A DNA stretch of 64,000 nucleotides from Pseudomonas sp. ERMR1:02. Lineage in GTDB: Bacteria > Pseudomonadota > Gammaproteobacteria > Pseudomonadales > Pseudomonadaceae. The notes below the pieces were generated by a model that saw only the letters and a list, made by a program, of their open reading frames with translations, was not told the origin of the DNA and made no database searches. The stretch's first letter is position 1. Each line of letters begins with the position of its first letter. A program made the position numbers and the translations under genes. The stretch lies in NCBI RefSeq assembly GCF_002277815.1, contig NZ_NKJI01000014.1, positions 100,709-164,708 of the forward strand, written 5' to 3'. This document shows, in pieces, positions 45,027-53,443 of this stretch.

Positions 45027-45462
45027 TTGAATCTCCGTAATGGAATCGTCTATTTAGAAAACATGAGTTAGCCGAATAAACACTCTCTCATCAAACTTAT
45101 AGCCACCATCAACCTCTAAATTTCGTTCGTAAAGCCTAGTGATGTTTTGTGGCTTGTTGGAGCGCGTAGGTGAGCAAATGTTGCAAAACATATGTTAAAT
45201 CGTATTCTAATGATCTTTTATTAATTGCAAATTTGATATTGTCATCGTAGAAGGGGCGAGCGATTATGCTTTCATTCGGGTACATGGCGTATCAGGGCCA
45301 TGTTCGGGGATGAACATCTCTTGTCTTGCGCTGAGAGAAAACATTACAGTTGTTTAATCATATTTAACTCACTTCTATTTTTGTTTGAGATTATTAGCGC
45401 TTAGGTAGTATGCTTTTTACACGAAGATCTTAAGTCAAACAAATACAGATACATTGTAGGTA
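45027..45462. other. AT-rich intergenic region
   Basis: These 436 bases are markedly AT-rich compared with both neighbours and contain no gene I can support. They probably hold the SnoaL gene promoter. Confidence 0.4.
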
Positions 45463-46164
45463 CTAGTTGGTATGTAAAAGCCATTCTCGCATCGCTGTGC
45501 TTACAGCTATCGGAGCCTCATAGGGAGCCATATGCCCACTTCGCTCAAAAATGACTAATCGAGATCTTTCAATAGCGAGGGCCATTAATTCGTGCTGAGC
45601 TATATTGCTCCAAGTGTCCTCCCGTCCGACTCCGATCAATGTTGGGCATTGGATCGAGGCGAGTCCCAAGCTAGCATCGGGGCGATTCAGAAGAGCGCGG
45701 ATCTGCCCCTCAAACGTCTCAAGGCTCATACTGCACACCATTGTTTTCAAGGGATCGAGTAACGAAGCATTTGAAACGTTCTCCGGACTCATCATTGGAG
45801 GGAGCCACTGGCTTGCGAGGGCCTCCATACCATGCTCGCGAGCCAGATCAAGCAGTTTTTGGCGAGCTTCTTTCTCGCCAGCTTTAACCGGGTGGGAACC
45901 GGTATCAAAAAGAGCTAGCCTTTCTACCCGATGGGGGGCCAGACGGACTATTTCTAGCGCCACCCGTGCGCCCATAGAATGTCCCGCTAGCGCAAAGACC
46001 TCCGGTGTCTGGCTCAGAACATGCTCAGCCATGGCGCTTAAATTATCAAAACCCTGGAAATCCAGTGCGTATATATCGCGTATGCCTTTCAAAGCATCTA
46101 TTTGAGCTTGCCAGACTGTTTGATCGCACAACAGGCCGGATAATAAGTATAACGCCGGTTTCAT
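45463..46164 (-). CDS. Alpha/beta hydrolase
   Basis: This 233-residue protein starts at 46164 (MKPALYLLSGLLCDQTVWQA) with AAGG upstream; the frame is open to 46302 but the extension looks non-coding. The nucleophile elbow is GHSMG (S63), the acid is probably the Asp in GVGREDTW, and the His is in ERSGHMAPYEAP. It is a compact esterase or C-C hydrolase of the MhpC/EstA-like type. It lies between the SnoaL-like and ligA genes on the same strand, consistent with a role in the same pathway. Confidence 0.82.
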   Translation of the reverse strand: MKPALYLLSGLLCDQTVWQAQIDALKGIRDIYALDFQGFDNLSAMAEHVLSQTPEVFALAGHSMGARVALEIVRLAPHRVERLALFDTGSHPVKAGEKEARQKLLDLAREHGMEALASQWLPPMMSPENVSNASLLDPLKTMVCSMSLETFEGQIRALLNRPDASLGLASIQCPTLIGVGREDTWSNIAQHELMALAIERSRLVIFERSGHMAPYEAPIAVSTAMREWLLHTN

Positions 46165-46657
46165 ATTTTCTGCCTTCAAGTTGTCTTTATTCAGTTTTGG
46201 GATAGCTCTGCAGCCCCAGGGCCACTCGTAACGTCGTCTTCTTTGAACATGACTAAGTGCCAGTACCAAAATGTTACTTAGCCAAGGCCTTTCCTTCGCC
46301 ATTTACATTCCCGCTAAAAATAAACCGGAGATCGCCCTTATCCGACCCACGCTTATAGTTAAACCGGTTCATATGCTTAGTAACGTCGCTGGAACGAATT
46401 TAAGGGACCTAATCGGATTCAACCTTTGTTATGCAGCCGTCACCTGCCCATTCTGGGTCATCAAACCCACCGAGATCGGGAATCAAACCGGGATCTGCCA
46501 AAGCGGGCCAACTGCGGTACAGCACGATGTCCCTTGGCCGCAGATCGTGTGCATCAGAAGATGTCGACCAACCTCTGCATTCCAAACGGCTAGATACCAT
46601 GCGTTGTTGGAAAAGGTTTGATTTGTACTGTTAAAGTTCATATTAGGCCCCTACTGT
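46165..46657. other. Spacer between alpha/beta hydrolase and ligA-like genes
   Basis: Nearly 500 bases. A short minus-strand frame (46409-46600) ending LADPGLIPDLGGFDDPEWAG looks slightly protein-like and could be the tail of a lost gene, but I cannot assign it. Nothing else is recognised. Confidence 0.35.
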
Positions 46658-47017
46658 TCAACGCATTTCGGGGACAAGTCGCGTCTTAAGAAAGTCTTCA
46701 AGAGATTCACCGCGCATAATCGCGTACACCTGCATATTGCTCAGCTTCACAACGCGGGCAAATTTTTCAACAACGAAAAAATTGGCCCCGTATTGGACGA
46801 GGCTCAACCAATCCCGACAACGAACCATTTCTTTTTCTGCTTCTGTCAAGCCAGCATCCGCCATGAGCTTTTCCTCGTCTTCAAGAAAGCGCTCCCGCCA
46901 CTTTGGCGTAATCATGTTCCAGAAAAAACGGTTGAGCTTTAGCGTCTTACTGCTTACACGTAAGTCAAAGACATAGGTGCCGCCGAGTTCTTGCATTCCA
47001 ATAACTTGTGGATTCAT
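46658..47017 (-). CDS. ligA: Protocatechuate 4,5-dioxygenase-type alpha subunit (LigA-like)
   Basis: This 119-residue protein has the LigA fold pattern: FDLRVSSKTLKLNRFFWNMI, ADAGLTEAEKEMVRCRDWLS, QYGANFFVVEKFARVVKLSN and MQVYAIMRGESLEDFLKTRL. The small alpha subunit caps the active site of the LigB subunit, encoded 9 nt upstream on the same strand. Together they form a class III extradiol dioxygenase for protocatechuate, gallate or 3-O-methylgallate. Confidence 0.88.
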   Translation of the reverse strand: MNPQVIGMQELGGTYVFDLRVSSKTLKLNRFFWNMITPKWRERFLEDEEKLMADAGLTEAEKEMVRCRDWLSLVQYGANFFVVEKFARVVKLSNMQVYAIMRGESLEDFLKTRLVPEMR

Positions 47018-47026
47018 TTGAGCTCC

Positions 47027-47893
47027 TCAAGCAACCGACTTTGAGTCAGTCGTCACGCTAACAGGTTCATAAAGTACGACTGTCATGGCGGTGGTCGTAG
47101 CCAGATAATAATTCTGGTGAATCTTGCGCACAGGTCCTTCAACTGCACCCCGCATCGCCAGCCACATGATCTGCTCTACACTCTCGGCACCGCCTAGTCG
47201 GACGTAATCGGCGTGCGTCATAAGAGTTAACTGTTGAGGGTCGTGCTCCAAAAGCTCCAGGAACTCCATATCCCACTCGGTGTTGTTGAATCCGGTACGC
47301 TCACCATGAATCTGATGTGACAGTCCGCCCGTTCCCACTACTACGACATTTAAATCTTCTGGGTAGGACTCAACGGCTCGACGAATGGCTTGACCCAATC
47401 GATAGCAACGTTGCGCGGTCGGCAATGGGTACTGCAGAACATTGATTGCTACCGGTACCACTACCCCTGGCCAGTCGGGATCATGTGGCCACAAAAGCGG
47501 TAACGGGGCCGCGCACCCATGATCGATCGGTTTGTCCTGGAAGACTGTAATATCGATTTCATCATTCACGAGCGATTCGGCAATGTGAGCTTGGAGCGCA
47601 ACGTTTCCGCGAATCGGTGGTAGCGGTCTCAGGCCCGCACCTTCGTCCGCAATCTGAAAGCTTTCCCCCACACCCAACGCAAACGTTGGGTACATATCAA
47701 AGAAGAAAGTCGTGCAATGGTCGTTATAAAAAAAAACCAGGACGTCGACTTCTTTCTCTTTTAACCAAGATGCGACAGGCTTGTAGCCTTCAAACAGTGG
47801 TTTCCATGCGGGATCATCCTGCTTTCCTTTGTCGTAGGCGAGTCCGATAGTAGGCACATGCGATGTGCCAATCGCGCCAATGATCTTAGCCAT
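47027..47893 (-). CDS. ligB: Protocatechuate 4,5-dioxygenase-type beta subunit (LigB-like)
   Basis: This 288-residue class III extradiol dioxygenase has H12 (AIGTSHVPTIG) and H59 (FFYNDH) at the positions of the iron ligands, with the expected late Glu in the GAESVEQIMW region and the catalytic-base segment GTGGLSHQIHGER. It cleaves the ring of protocatechuate or a gallate-type substrate to a semialdehyde or 4-oxalomesaconate. It pairs with the alpha-subunit gene downstream. Because galA nearby is only a remnant, this enzyme could be the gallate-cleaving step. Confidence 0.88.
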   Translation of the reverse strand: MAKIIGAIGTSHVPTIGLAYDKGKQDDPAWKPLFEGYKPVASWLKEKEVDVLVFFYNDHCTTFFFDMYPTFALGVGESFQIADEGAGLRPLPPIRGNVALQAHIAESLVNDEIDITVFQDKPIDHGCAAPLPLLWPHDPDWPGVVVPVAINVLQYPLPTAQRCYRLGQAIRRAVESYPEDLNVVVVGTGGLSHQIHGERTGFNNTEWDMEFLELLEHDPQQLTLMTHADYVRLGGAESVEQIMWLAMRGAVEGPVRKIHQNYYLATTTAMTVVLYEPVSVTTDSKSVA

Positions 47894-47949
47894 TATATTT
47901 CTCCTGGAACGGTGTTCTGGTTGTGAGCATTTTTAGCTTCTACCGCTGG

Positions 47950-48403
47950 CTAAATGATGCAGGTTGCGGCGTATGAGATGCCCGCCTTATCTAGGGCTAA
48001 GTTGACGTCGAATTGCGTATCGGCATCTTTCTGAACGACTTCTGATATCAACTTCAAGGCATCGACATCTTTCAAGTAGGCCTGTTCTGAGGCCTTTTAT
48101 CATGAAGGCGTCGACTTCAACATCGGGATGTTTCAAGTCGCGGGAATTGAACCCCCGGTAGTGAATTGTGTTGTTTGTTTCGGGAGTGATTACATGCGAA
48201 ACGTTGAAGCGATACTGACTCGGGCCGCCTGGGTCAGGCTGGTGGACGACAGTTCGAGCAAACGCAAAATGCATTGCTGGAGGAACAAATCGAGCTTCTG
48301 ATAGGTGACCCCAACCGTCATTGGAGACCAACAGGTATTCGTTAACACGACGGGTTAGTCGGCGGATGCCTCCGACCAGAACGTTAAGCATCGGACTATG
48401 CAC
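47950..48403 (-). pseudogene. Rieske oxygenase (VanA-type) C-terminal fragment
   Basis: The minus strand reads NEYLLVSNDGWGHLSEARFV, YRFNVSHVITPETNNTIHYR and GFNSRDLKHPDVEVDAFMIK. It then shifts frame between 48079 and 48094 to QAYLKDVDALKLISEVVQKD and NLALDKAGISYAATCII. This is the C-terminal half of an aromatic ring O-demethylase or hydroxylase large subunit; the Rieske half is missing. The shift can be explained by two lost single bases, but the absent N-terminal half shows real truncation. Confidence 0.7.
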
Positions 48404-48434
48404 GGGTCAGCTCCTGATTGTTTTGTTTTCTCGT

Positions 48435-48444
48435 TGGGATCCCA
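48435..48444. promoter_or_regulatory. GntR operator candidate 1 (TGGGATCCCA)
   Basis: A perfect 10-bp palindrome TGGGATCCCA in the context CGTTGGGATCCCATAG. It is the first of three equally oriented GTTGGGATCC boxes between the oxygenase fragment (-) and the GntR gene (+). Confidence 0.6.
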
Positions 48445-48486
48445 TAGTCGGAATTAGTGCAAATAATTCAGGAAAAATGTGTTTGT

Positions 48487-48496
48487 TGGGATCCGA
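48487..48496. promoter_or_regulatory. GntR operator candidate 2 (TGGGATCCGA)
   Basis: Context TGTTGGGATCCGATAC; one base away from the perfect palindrome. It lies 52 bp from box 1, about five helical turns. Confidence 0.55.
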
Positions 48497-48548
48497 TACT
48501 AGGTTTTACTCGTGCTTGAGTCAATCTACTGGCAAAGTATTTTTTCGT

Positions 48549-48558
48549 TGGGATCCCA
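48549..48558. promoter_or_regulatory. GntR operator candidate 3 (TGGGATCCCA)
   Basis: Context CGTTGGGATCCCAAAC, a perfect palindrome 62 bp from box 2 (about six helical turns) and 67 bp before the GntR start codon. Confidence 0.6.
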
Positions 48559-48624
48559 AACACAAAGGCCTTGGATTCCGGGTAAACTTGAGCAGTCACC
48601 ATTGCACCATGGGCGCCATTCCAT

Positions 48625-49316
48625 ATGTCAAACACCGCTGAGTTAAGCCCTTCGCTCCAAAAGCAACACTCTCTTGCAGCCCGCAAAATTCGAGAATTGA
48701 TCCTTAGGGGACGCTCGCGCCTGGAGAAAGGCTTACGGAAGCTGCTATATCGGAACGGCTTGGTCTATCACGTACACCAGTGAGACAGGCCCTGCCTACT
48801 TTGGCGCAGGACGGGTTGCTCGTTCCGGTTGGAAAAAGAGGTTACGCCGTCAAAGTGTTCACTCATGACGAGAGCTTGGTCGCGCTGGAAGCGCGTGCTG
48901 TCCTCGAAGGCATGGCTGCTCGCATTGCCGCTGAGAAAGGCCTGACAGACGAATTGAGTCAAGCATTTCAAGCCTGCCTTGAGGAGGGCGATCGAATTGT
49001 TCATCAGCTGCATATAAACGAAGAGGTTGAGCAGGCATACGGCACGATGAACTACCGTTTCCATGAGTTAATCCTGCAGGCTGCTGGAAAACCGCTCCTT
49101 GAGGAACTCGTCGCTCGTTGCCACTCCGTTCCTTTTGTGCACCCTTCGGTGATGACGTTTAACGACCCAAACTTAAGTTTGAGAAAAGACGAGTTGATCT
49201 ATGCGCACCGTCAGCATCACTCAATTGTTGAGGCACTGCGCAGGCGTGAAACAACCAGGGTAGAGATGTTACTGAGGGAGCATGCTGCAATCCAACGACA
49301 CAGTATGAATCTTTAA
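48625..49316 (+). pseudogene. GntR/FCD-family regulator, one-base gap near the 5' end
   Basis: The start at 48625 gives MSNTAELSPSLQKQHSLAAR and KIRELILRG. Restoring one G in GGGG 48707-48710 continues TLAPGERLTEAAISERLGLS, then RTPVRQALPTLAQDGLLVPV and a full FCD domain (YGTMNYRFHELILQAAGKPL) to 49316. It is therefore a complete regulator of about 230 residues apart from one missing base. It belongs to the same class as VanR, and three GTTGGGATCC palindromes lie directly upstream, so it probably represses itself and the divergent ligAB-side genes. Confidence 0.8.
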
Positions 49317-49413
49317 ACTATCCAAGGTGGCTCTGTTGTGCGGACGGCAATTCTCACTGCATCGCTCACTGATCTGTCAATGACAATCCTTGATAGAGGC
49401 GACTCAGCTGAGT

Positions 49414-49562
49414 GATTTCTTTCTGCTGGGGAAGCTGGGTGCGGTTGTCAGTTGTCGGTTGTCCAACCTGCACATTTCCGCTGCCATGAAGGGCTTGTCG
49501 TTAGAAGACTTGCAGAAGACCCGCAATCCGGGTCACGTCTTCGGTAGCTGGGAAGAAGTAGA
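49414..49562 (+). pseudogene. galA: Gallate dioxygenase (galA) C-terminal remnant
   Basis: The segment reads DFFLLGKLGAVV, then SNLHISAAMKGLSLEDLQKT and RN. This is the LigA-like C-terminal end found fused to the catalytic domain in single-chain gallate dioxygenases such as GalA. The catalytic portion is absent. It sits directly beside galR, where galA is expected in gal clusters, so it is probably the scar of a deleted galA. Confidence 0.55.
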
Positions 49563-50765
49563 TCAGGGCGCTTGTTGGACCACCGCTCGGATCTGCTGAA
49601 TCAATGCCTCCGCTGCTGGAGAATGCAAGCCATTGGTTCGGTAGATAAGGCCTATGGGGCGGTTGGTGTCGTGCAGTTGCAGTTGTAAGCGCTGTAACTC
49701 TTCTGAAGCAATTTCGTGTTCAAGCTGATGCTCGGAGACCACCGCAAGCATGTCCGAGCGCAGCAGTAATCCGCGGATGATTGCCAGATCGCCCGTTTCT
49801 ACAACCGGTTCGGGAGACTTGTCGCCCAAGCGTTCAAAATGGGCATCCATTATCAGCCTGGCAGGTGTATTGGCTCGAGGTAATATCCACTGTGAGTTGC
49901 TCAGGTCATTCGCCGTGACGTGCTTTCCTGATAAAGGATGCCCCCTCCGGACCAACACCACCATTTCTTCTGTCAACAATTCCTCGCCATGAAGATCATT
50001 GGCATAGCCCGAGGGCCTCAATGCCCCAAACACAAAATCAACATCGCCGGCGCGGAGTTCCATCGCCAGTAGATTGAAAGGGCTTTCGTTAGTCGCGACT
50101 CGAACTCCGGGATGATTGCTGATCAACTGCACAATGGCTTGTGGAAGTATTCGGGTGCGTCCTAGCGGCAGAGCCCCCACCGTCACCGTTCCTTGCAGGG
50201 AACCCTTGAGTGCGGCGATGTCGGCGTCGATATGCCGGAGCTCATTAAGGGCTCGACGAATCGGGTAGAGGATCTCCTGGCTCGCTCGAGTCGGTCGCAA
50301 ACCACGGGCAGTGCGCTCGAACAGGACTTTGCCGGTACCGCTCTCGAGTATTTTCAGCGCGCTGCTGATCGCTGGTTGAGAGAACCCAAACGCATTGGCC
50401 ACAGTCCGCATGTGCTGCGTTTCGCACAGTTTGACGAAAATTTCCAGGCGTCGGGTGTACAGCAGGTAAAGCTGTTCATGCACGGTTACTGGCGGCTGGC
50501 CGAGCATCGCTGGGATCACTGCGAGCTCGGCCAATATCCGCCTTGCCCGGGGCAGGATACATTTTCCGTAGGCTGTTAAAAGCATGCCATTGGCATGTCG
50601 CTCGAACAGTTGCACGCCCAGCCGTGCTTCCAGGTCATGGACCGAGCGAGTCACCACCGATTGAGCACGCAACAACACTTCCGATGCACGAGACACGCTT
50701 CCATGGTCCGCTACCCTAATAAAGGTCCGGATTTGCATCAAGTGAGGTAATTCAATCGCGGACAT
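49563..50765 (-). CDS. galR: LysR-type regulator with tandem HTH, GalR-like
   Basis: At 400 residues this is about 100 longer than a normal LysR protein. The first HTH is at the N-terminus (MQIRTFIRVADHGSVSRASE, then VLLRAQSVVTRSVHDLEARL). A second HTH-like unit follows near residues 105-165 (LCETQHMRTVANAFGFSQPA, then ISSALKILE). The effector domain follows from about residue 190. GalR activates gallate genes in P. putida; the divergent galBCD genes support the assignment. The intergenic region to galB is 136 bp. Confidence 0.82.
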   Translation of the reverse strand: MSAIELPHLMQIRTFIRVADHGSVSRASEVLLRAQSVVTRSVHDLEARLGVQLFERHANGMLLTAYGKCILPRARRILAELAVIPAMLGQPPVTVHEQLYLLYTRRLEIFVKLCETQHMRTVANAFGFSQPAISSALKILESGTGKVLFERTARGLRPTRASQEILYPIRRALNELRHIDADIAALKGSLQGTVTVGALPLGRTRILPQAIVQLISNHPGVRVATNESPFNLLAMELRAGDVDFVFGALRPSGYANDLHGEELLTEEMVVLVRRGHPLSGKHVTANDLSNSQWILPRANTPARLIMDAHFERLGDKSPEPVVETGDLAIIRGLLLRSDMLAVVSEHQLEHEIASEELQRLQLQLHDTNRPIGLIYRTNGLHSPAAEALIQQIRAVVQQAP

Positions 50766-50901
50766 TCAAAAACTCTTTCGCTTCAGACAGGCATTCGACA
50801 AGCCGATAAGTAAAAAGTATAGCGTTGTAATTCAAACGCATTAGTCGCTTCCAGGTAGCTGTGACAGCATTCTCTTAAATAAGAGAGGGGTCAACAGAAC
50901 A

Positions 50902-51637
50902 TGAGTGACATTAGCGAAAAGGCCGCATTGGTCGTCAGCGCCCATTCCGCGGACTTCGTGTGGCGTGCCGGTGGTTCCATCGCACTGCATGTCGAGCAAG
51001 GTTATGGGTCCATATCGTCTGCCTGTCCTTCGGCGAGCGAGGCGAGTCCGCAAAGCTTTGGCGCAAGGGCGAAATGACTGAAAGTAAGGTCAAGGCCGCT
51101 CGGCGAGAAGAGGCCCAGGCTGCCGCCGACATTCTCGGTGCTACGATCGAATTCTTCGACATCGGCGACTACCCGATGCGCGCCGATAAAGAAACCCTAT
51201 TTCGCCTGGCCGACGTGTTCCGCCGCGTGCAACCAGAGTTCGTCCTCAGTCACTCCTTGAAAGACCCCTATAACTACGACCACCCTCTGGCCATCCACTT
51301 GACCCAGGAAGCGCGGATCGTCGCCCAAGCTGAGGGCTATAAGCCAGGCGAGAAAATCGTTGGAGCGCCACCGGTGTACAGCTTCGAACCGCATCAGCCT
51401 GAACAGTGCGATTGGAAGCCTGATGTTCTGCTGAACATTACCGAGGTTTGGGATAAGAAGTACGCCGCCATCCAATGCATGGCCGGTCAGGAACACCTGT
51501 GGGAGTACTACACCCGGGTGGCCTTGCAGAGGGGCGTGCAGGCAAAGCGCAACATCGGAATCACCTCGAAGAAAGACATCGTTTACGCCGAGGGTTACCA
51601 GAGCATATTTCCACGAGTCACGGAGAATTTGGGATGA
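50902..51637 (+). pseudogene. galB: 4-Oxalomesaconate hydratase GalB, one-base gap
   Basis: The start at 50902 (MSDISEKAALVVSAHSADFV) is behind GAGAGGGG. The PIG-L-type zinc motif AHSAD is in the first 20 residues. One missing G at 51006-51008 breaks the frame; repair gives VHIVCLSFGERGESAKLWRK and the rest (about 245 residues), including LSHSLKDPYNYDHPLAIH. GalB hydrates 4-oxalomesaconate to 4-carboxy-4-hydroxy-2-oxoadipate in gallate degradation. Its stop overlaps galC by 4 nt. A sequencing deletion is likely. Confidence 0.85.
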
Positions 51638-52347
51638 GCCTTGTCGGTAGGACTGCTGTAGTCGTGCGCAACATTGAGCGCGCCGACAGCGTGCTGATCC
51701 ATGAGCTGAGCCAATACGGCGTCGCTACGGTTCACGAGTCTCAAGGTCGAAAGGGACTGCTGTCGTCATCGATACGACCGATCCAGCGAGATATCGCCAT
51801 TAGCGGTTCCGCTGTAACAGTGTTGGTCGCCCCCGGCGATAACTGGATGTTCCATGTGGCCGTGGAGCAATGCAAACCGGGCGATATCCTGGTGGTTGCG
51901 CCGAGTTCGCCATGCAGCGATGGCTTTTTCGGCGACCTGTTGGCTACCTCGCTGAAAGCTCGTGGCGTACGCGGCCTGATTCTGGACGCTGGTGTGCGAG
52001 ATACCAAAACCCTGAGGGAAATGGGCTTTTGGGTCTGGTCCCGCGCCGTACATGCCCAAGGCACCATCAAGGAAACCCTTGGGTCGGTGAATATTCCCGT
52101 TGTGTGCGCAGGTCAACTTGTCAATCCCGGTGACGTGGTGCTGGCCGACGATGATGGTGTGGTGATTGTGCGGCGTGAAGAGCTGCCGGCAGTGATCGAG
52201 GCCAGTCGCAAGCGCGCTGACCTCGAAGAGCAAAAACGCCTGCGCCTGGCGAGCGGTGAGTTGGGCTTGGACATTTACAACATGCGCCTGCGCCTGGAAG
52301 AGAAGGGGCTGAGGTACTACGACAGCCTCGATCAACTGGAGGGCTGA
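51634..52347 (+). CDS. galC: 4-Carboxy-4-hydroxy-2-oxoadipate aldolase
   Basis: This 237-residue protein starts MSLVGRTAVVVRNIERADSV, its ATG overlapping the galB stop. It has the RraA-like/class II HMG-CHA aldolase pattern: GSAVTVLVAPGDNWMFHVAV, CSDGFFGDLLATSLKARGVR and GLILDAGVRDTKTLREMGF, with the Arg-Asp pair that binds and activates the substrate. It splits CHA into pyruvate and oxaloacetate, the last step of gallate and protocatechuate 4,5-cleavage breakdown. Confidence 0.9.
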   Translation: MSLVGRTAVVVRNIERADSVLIHELSQYGVATVHESQGRKGLLSSSIRPIQRDIAISGSAVTVLVAPGDNWMFHVAVEQCKPGDILVVAPSSPCSDGFFGDLLATSLKARGVRGLILDAGVRDTKTLREMGFWVWSRAVHAQGTIKETLGSVNIPVVCAGQLVNPGDVVLADDDGVVIVRREELPAVIEASRKRADLEEQKRLRLASGELGLDIYNMRLRLEEKGLRYYDSLDQLEG

Positions 52348-52349
52348 AT

Positions 52350-53443
52350 ATGGGCCAGACTCGCATTCCATGTCTGATGATGCGCGGTGGCACCTCCAAA
52401 GGGGCTTACTTCCTGGCTGAGGATCTGCCGGCTGAGCAGAACGTGCGCGATAAAGTTTTACTGGCAGCCATGGGCTCGCCTGATCCGCGGCAAATCGATG
52501 GTGTGGGTAGTGCTGATTCGTTGACCAGCAAAGTGGCGATCATCCGTCGCTCAGAGCGTCCAGGGTCGACGTTGACTACCTGTTTGCTCAGGTGGTAGTG
52601 GGCCAGCCGCTGGTCGACTACGGTCAGAACTGCGGCAACATCCTGGCTGGTGTTGGACCCTTCACTCTGGAGCGTGGGCTGGTTCCGGCCCAAGGCGAGG
52701 TAACGCGGGTTCGGATATTCATGGAGAACACCGGTCAGACTGCCACGGCTATTGTCCATACTCCGAATGGAGAGGTTAGTTATCACGGTGAAGCTAGCAT
52801 CGATGGCGTGCCCGGCACTGCGGCTCCGGTGATCGTCGAGTTCGACGATATCGCCGGTTCCAGTTGCGGTGCCTTATTGCCCACCGGGAACGTGCTCGAC
52901 CGTTTCGATGGCGTCGATGTAACCTGCATCGATAACGGCATGCCGGTGGTTCTGATGCGTGCTGCCGACTTGGGGCGCAGTGGCTATGAAAGCCGTGAAC
53001 AGCTAGATGTTGATGAAGAGCTCAAGGCCCGTATCGAATCGATTCGTTTGCAAGCCGGCCCCTTGATGAACTTGGGTGACGTAAGTCAACGTAGTGTGCC
53101 GAAAATGTGTTTGATTGCCGAACCCATTGCGGGAGGCGCTATCGGCTGTCGCAGTTTCATTCCCCATAAATGTCATGCATCGATTGGCGTATTTGGCGCC
53201 GTGAGTGTGGCGTCGGCATGTTTGATCGCCGGCTCAGTAACTCAAGGCGTGGCTCGTGTCCCGACCGGTGAACATTTACGGTTATCCGTGGAGCATCCAA
53301 CCGGTGAATTCACTGTGGAGTTGCATTTGGACAATGGTTCGCTAGTCGGCTGTGGGCTGTTGCGTACTTCAAGATTGCTGTTCGACGGTCAGGTTTGCAT
53401 ACCCCATTCTGTTTGGTCGGGCAAGGCTACTGGTAACAAATAA
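52350..53443 (+). pseudogene. galD: 4-Oxalomesaconate tautomerase GalD, one-base gap
   Basis: The start at 52350 gives MGQTRIPCLMMRGGTSKGAY, the PrpF-family opening. The frame breaks at GGG 52563-52565; one extra G gives PGVDVDYLFAQVVVGQPLVD and continues NCGNILAGVGPFTLERGLVP through to PHSVWSGKATGNK. The repaired length is about 364 residues, normal for GalD, which converts the keto form of 4-oxalomesaconate to the enol form used by GalB. It begins 2 nt after galC. A sequencing deletion is likely. Confidence 0.85.

Noticed and set aside
48468..48686. Short minus-strand frame covering the GGGATCC boxes
   Set aside because: Its only conserved features are the repeat boxes; it is not protein-like.
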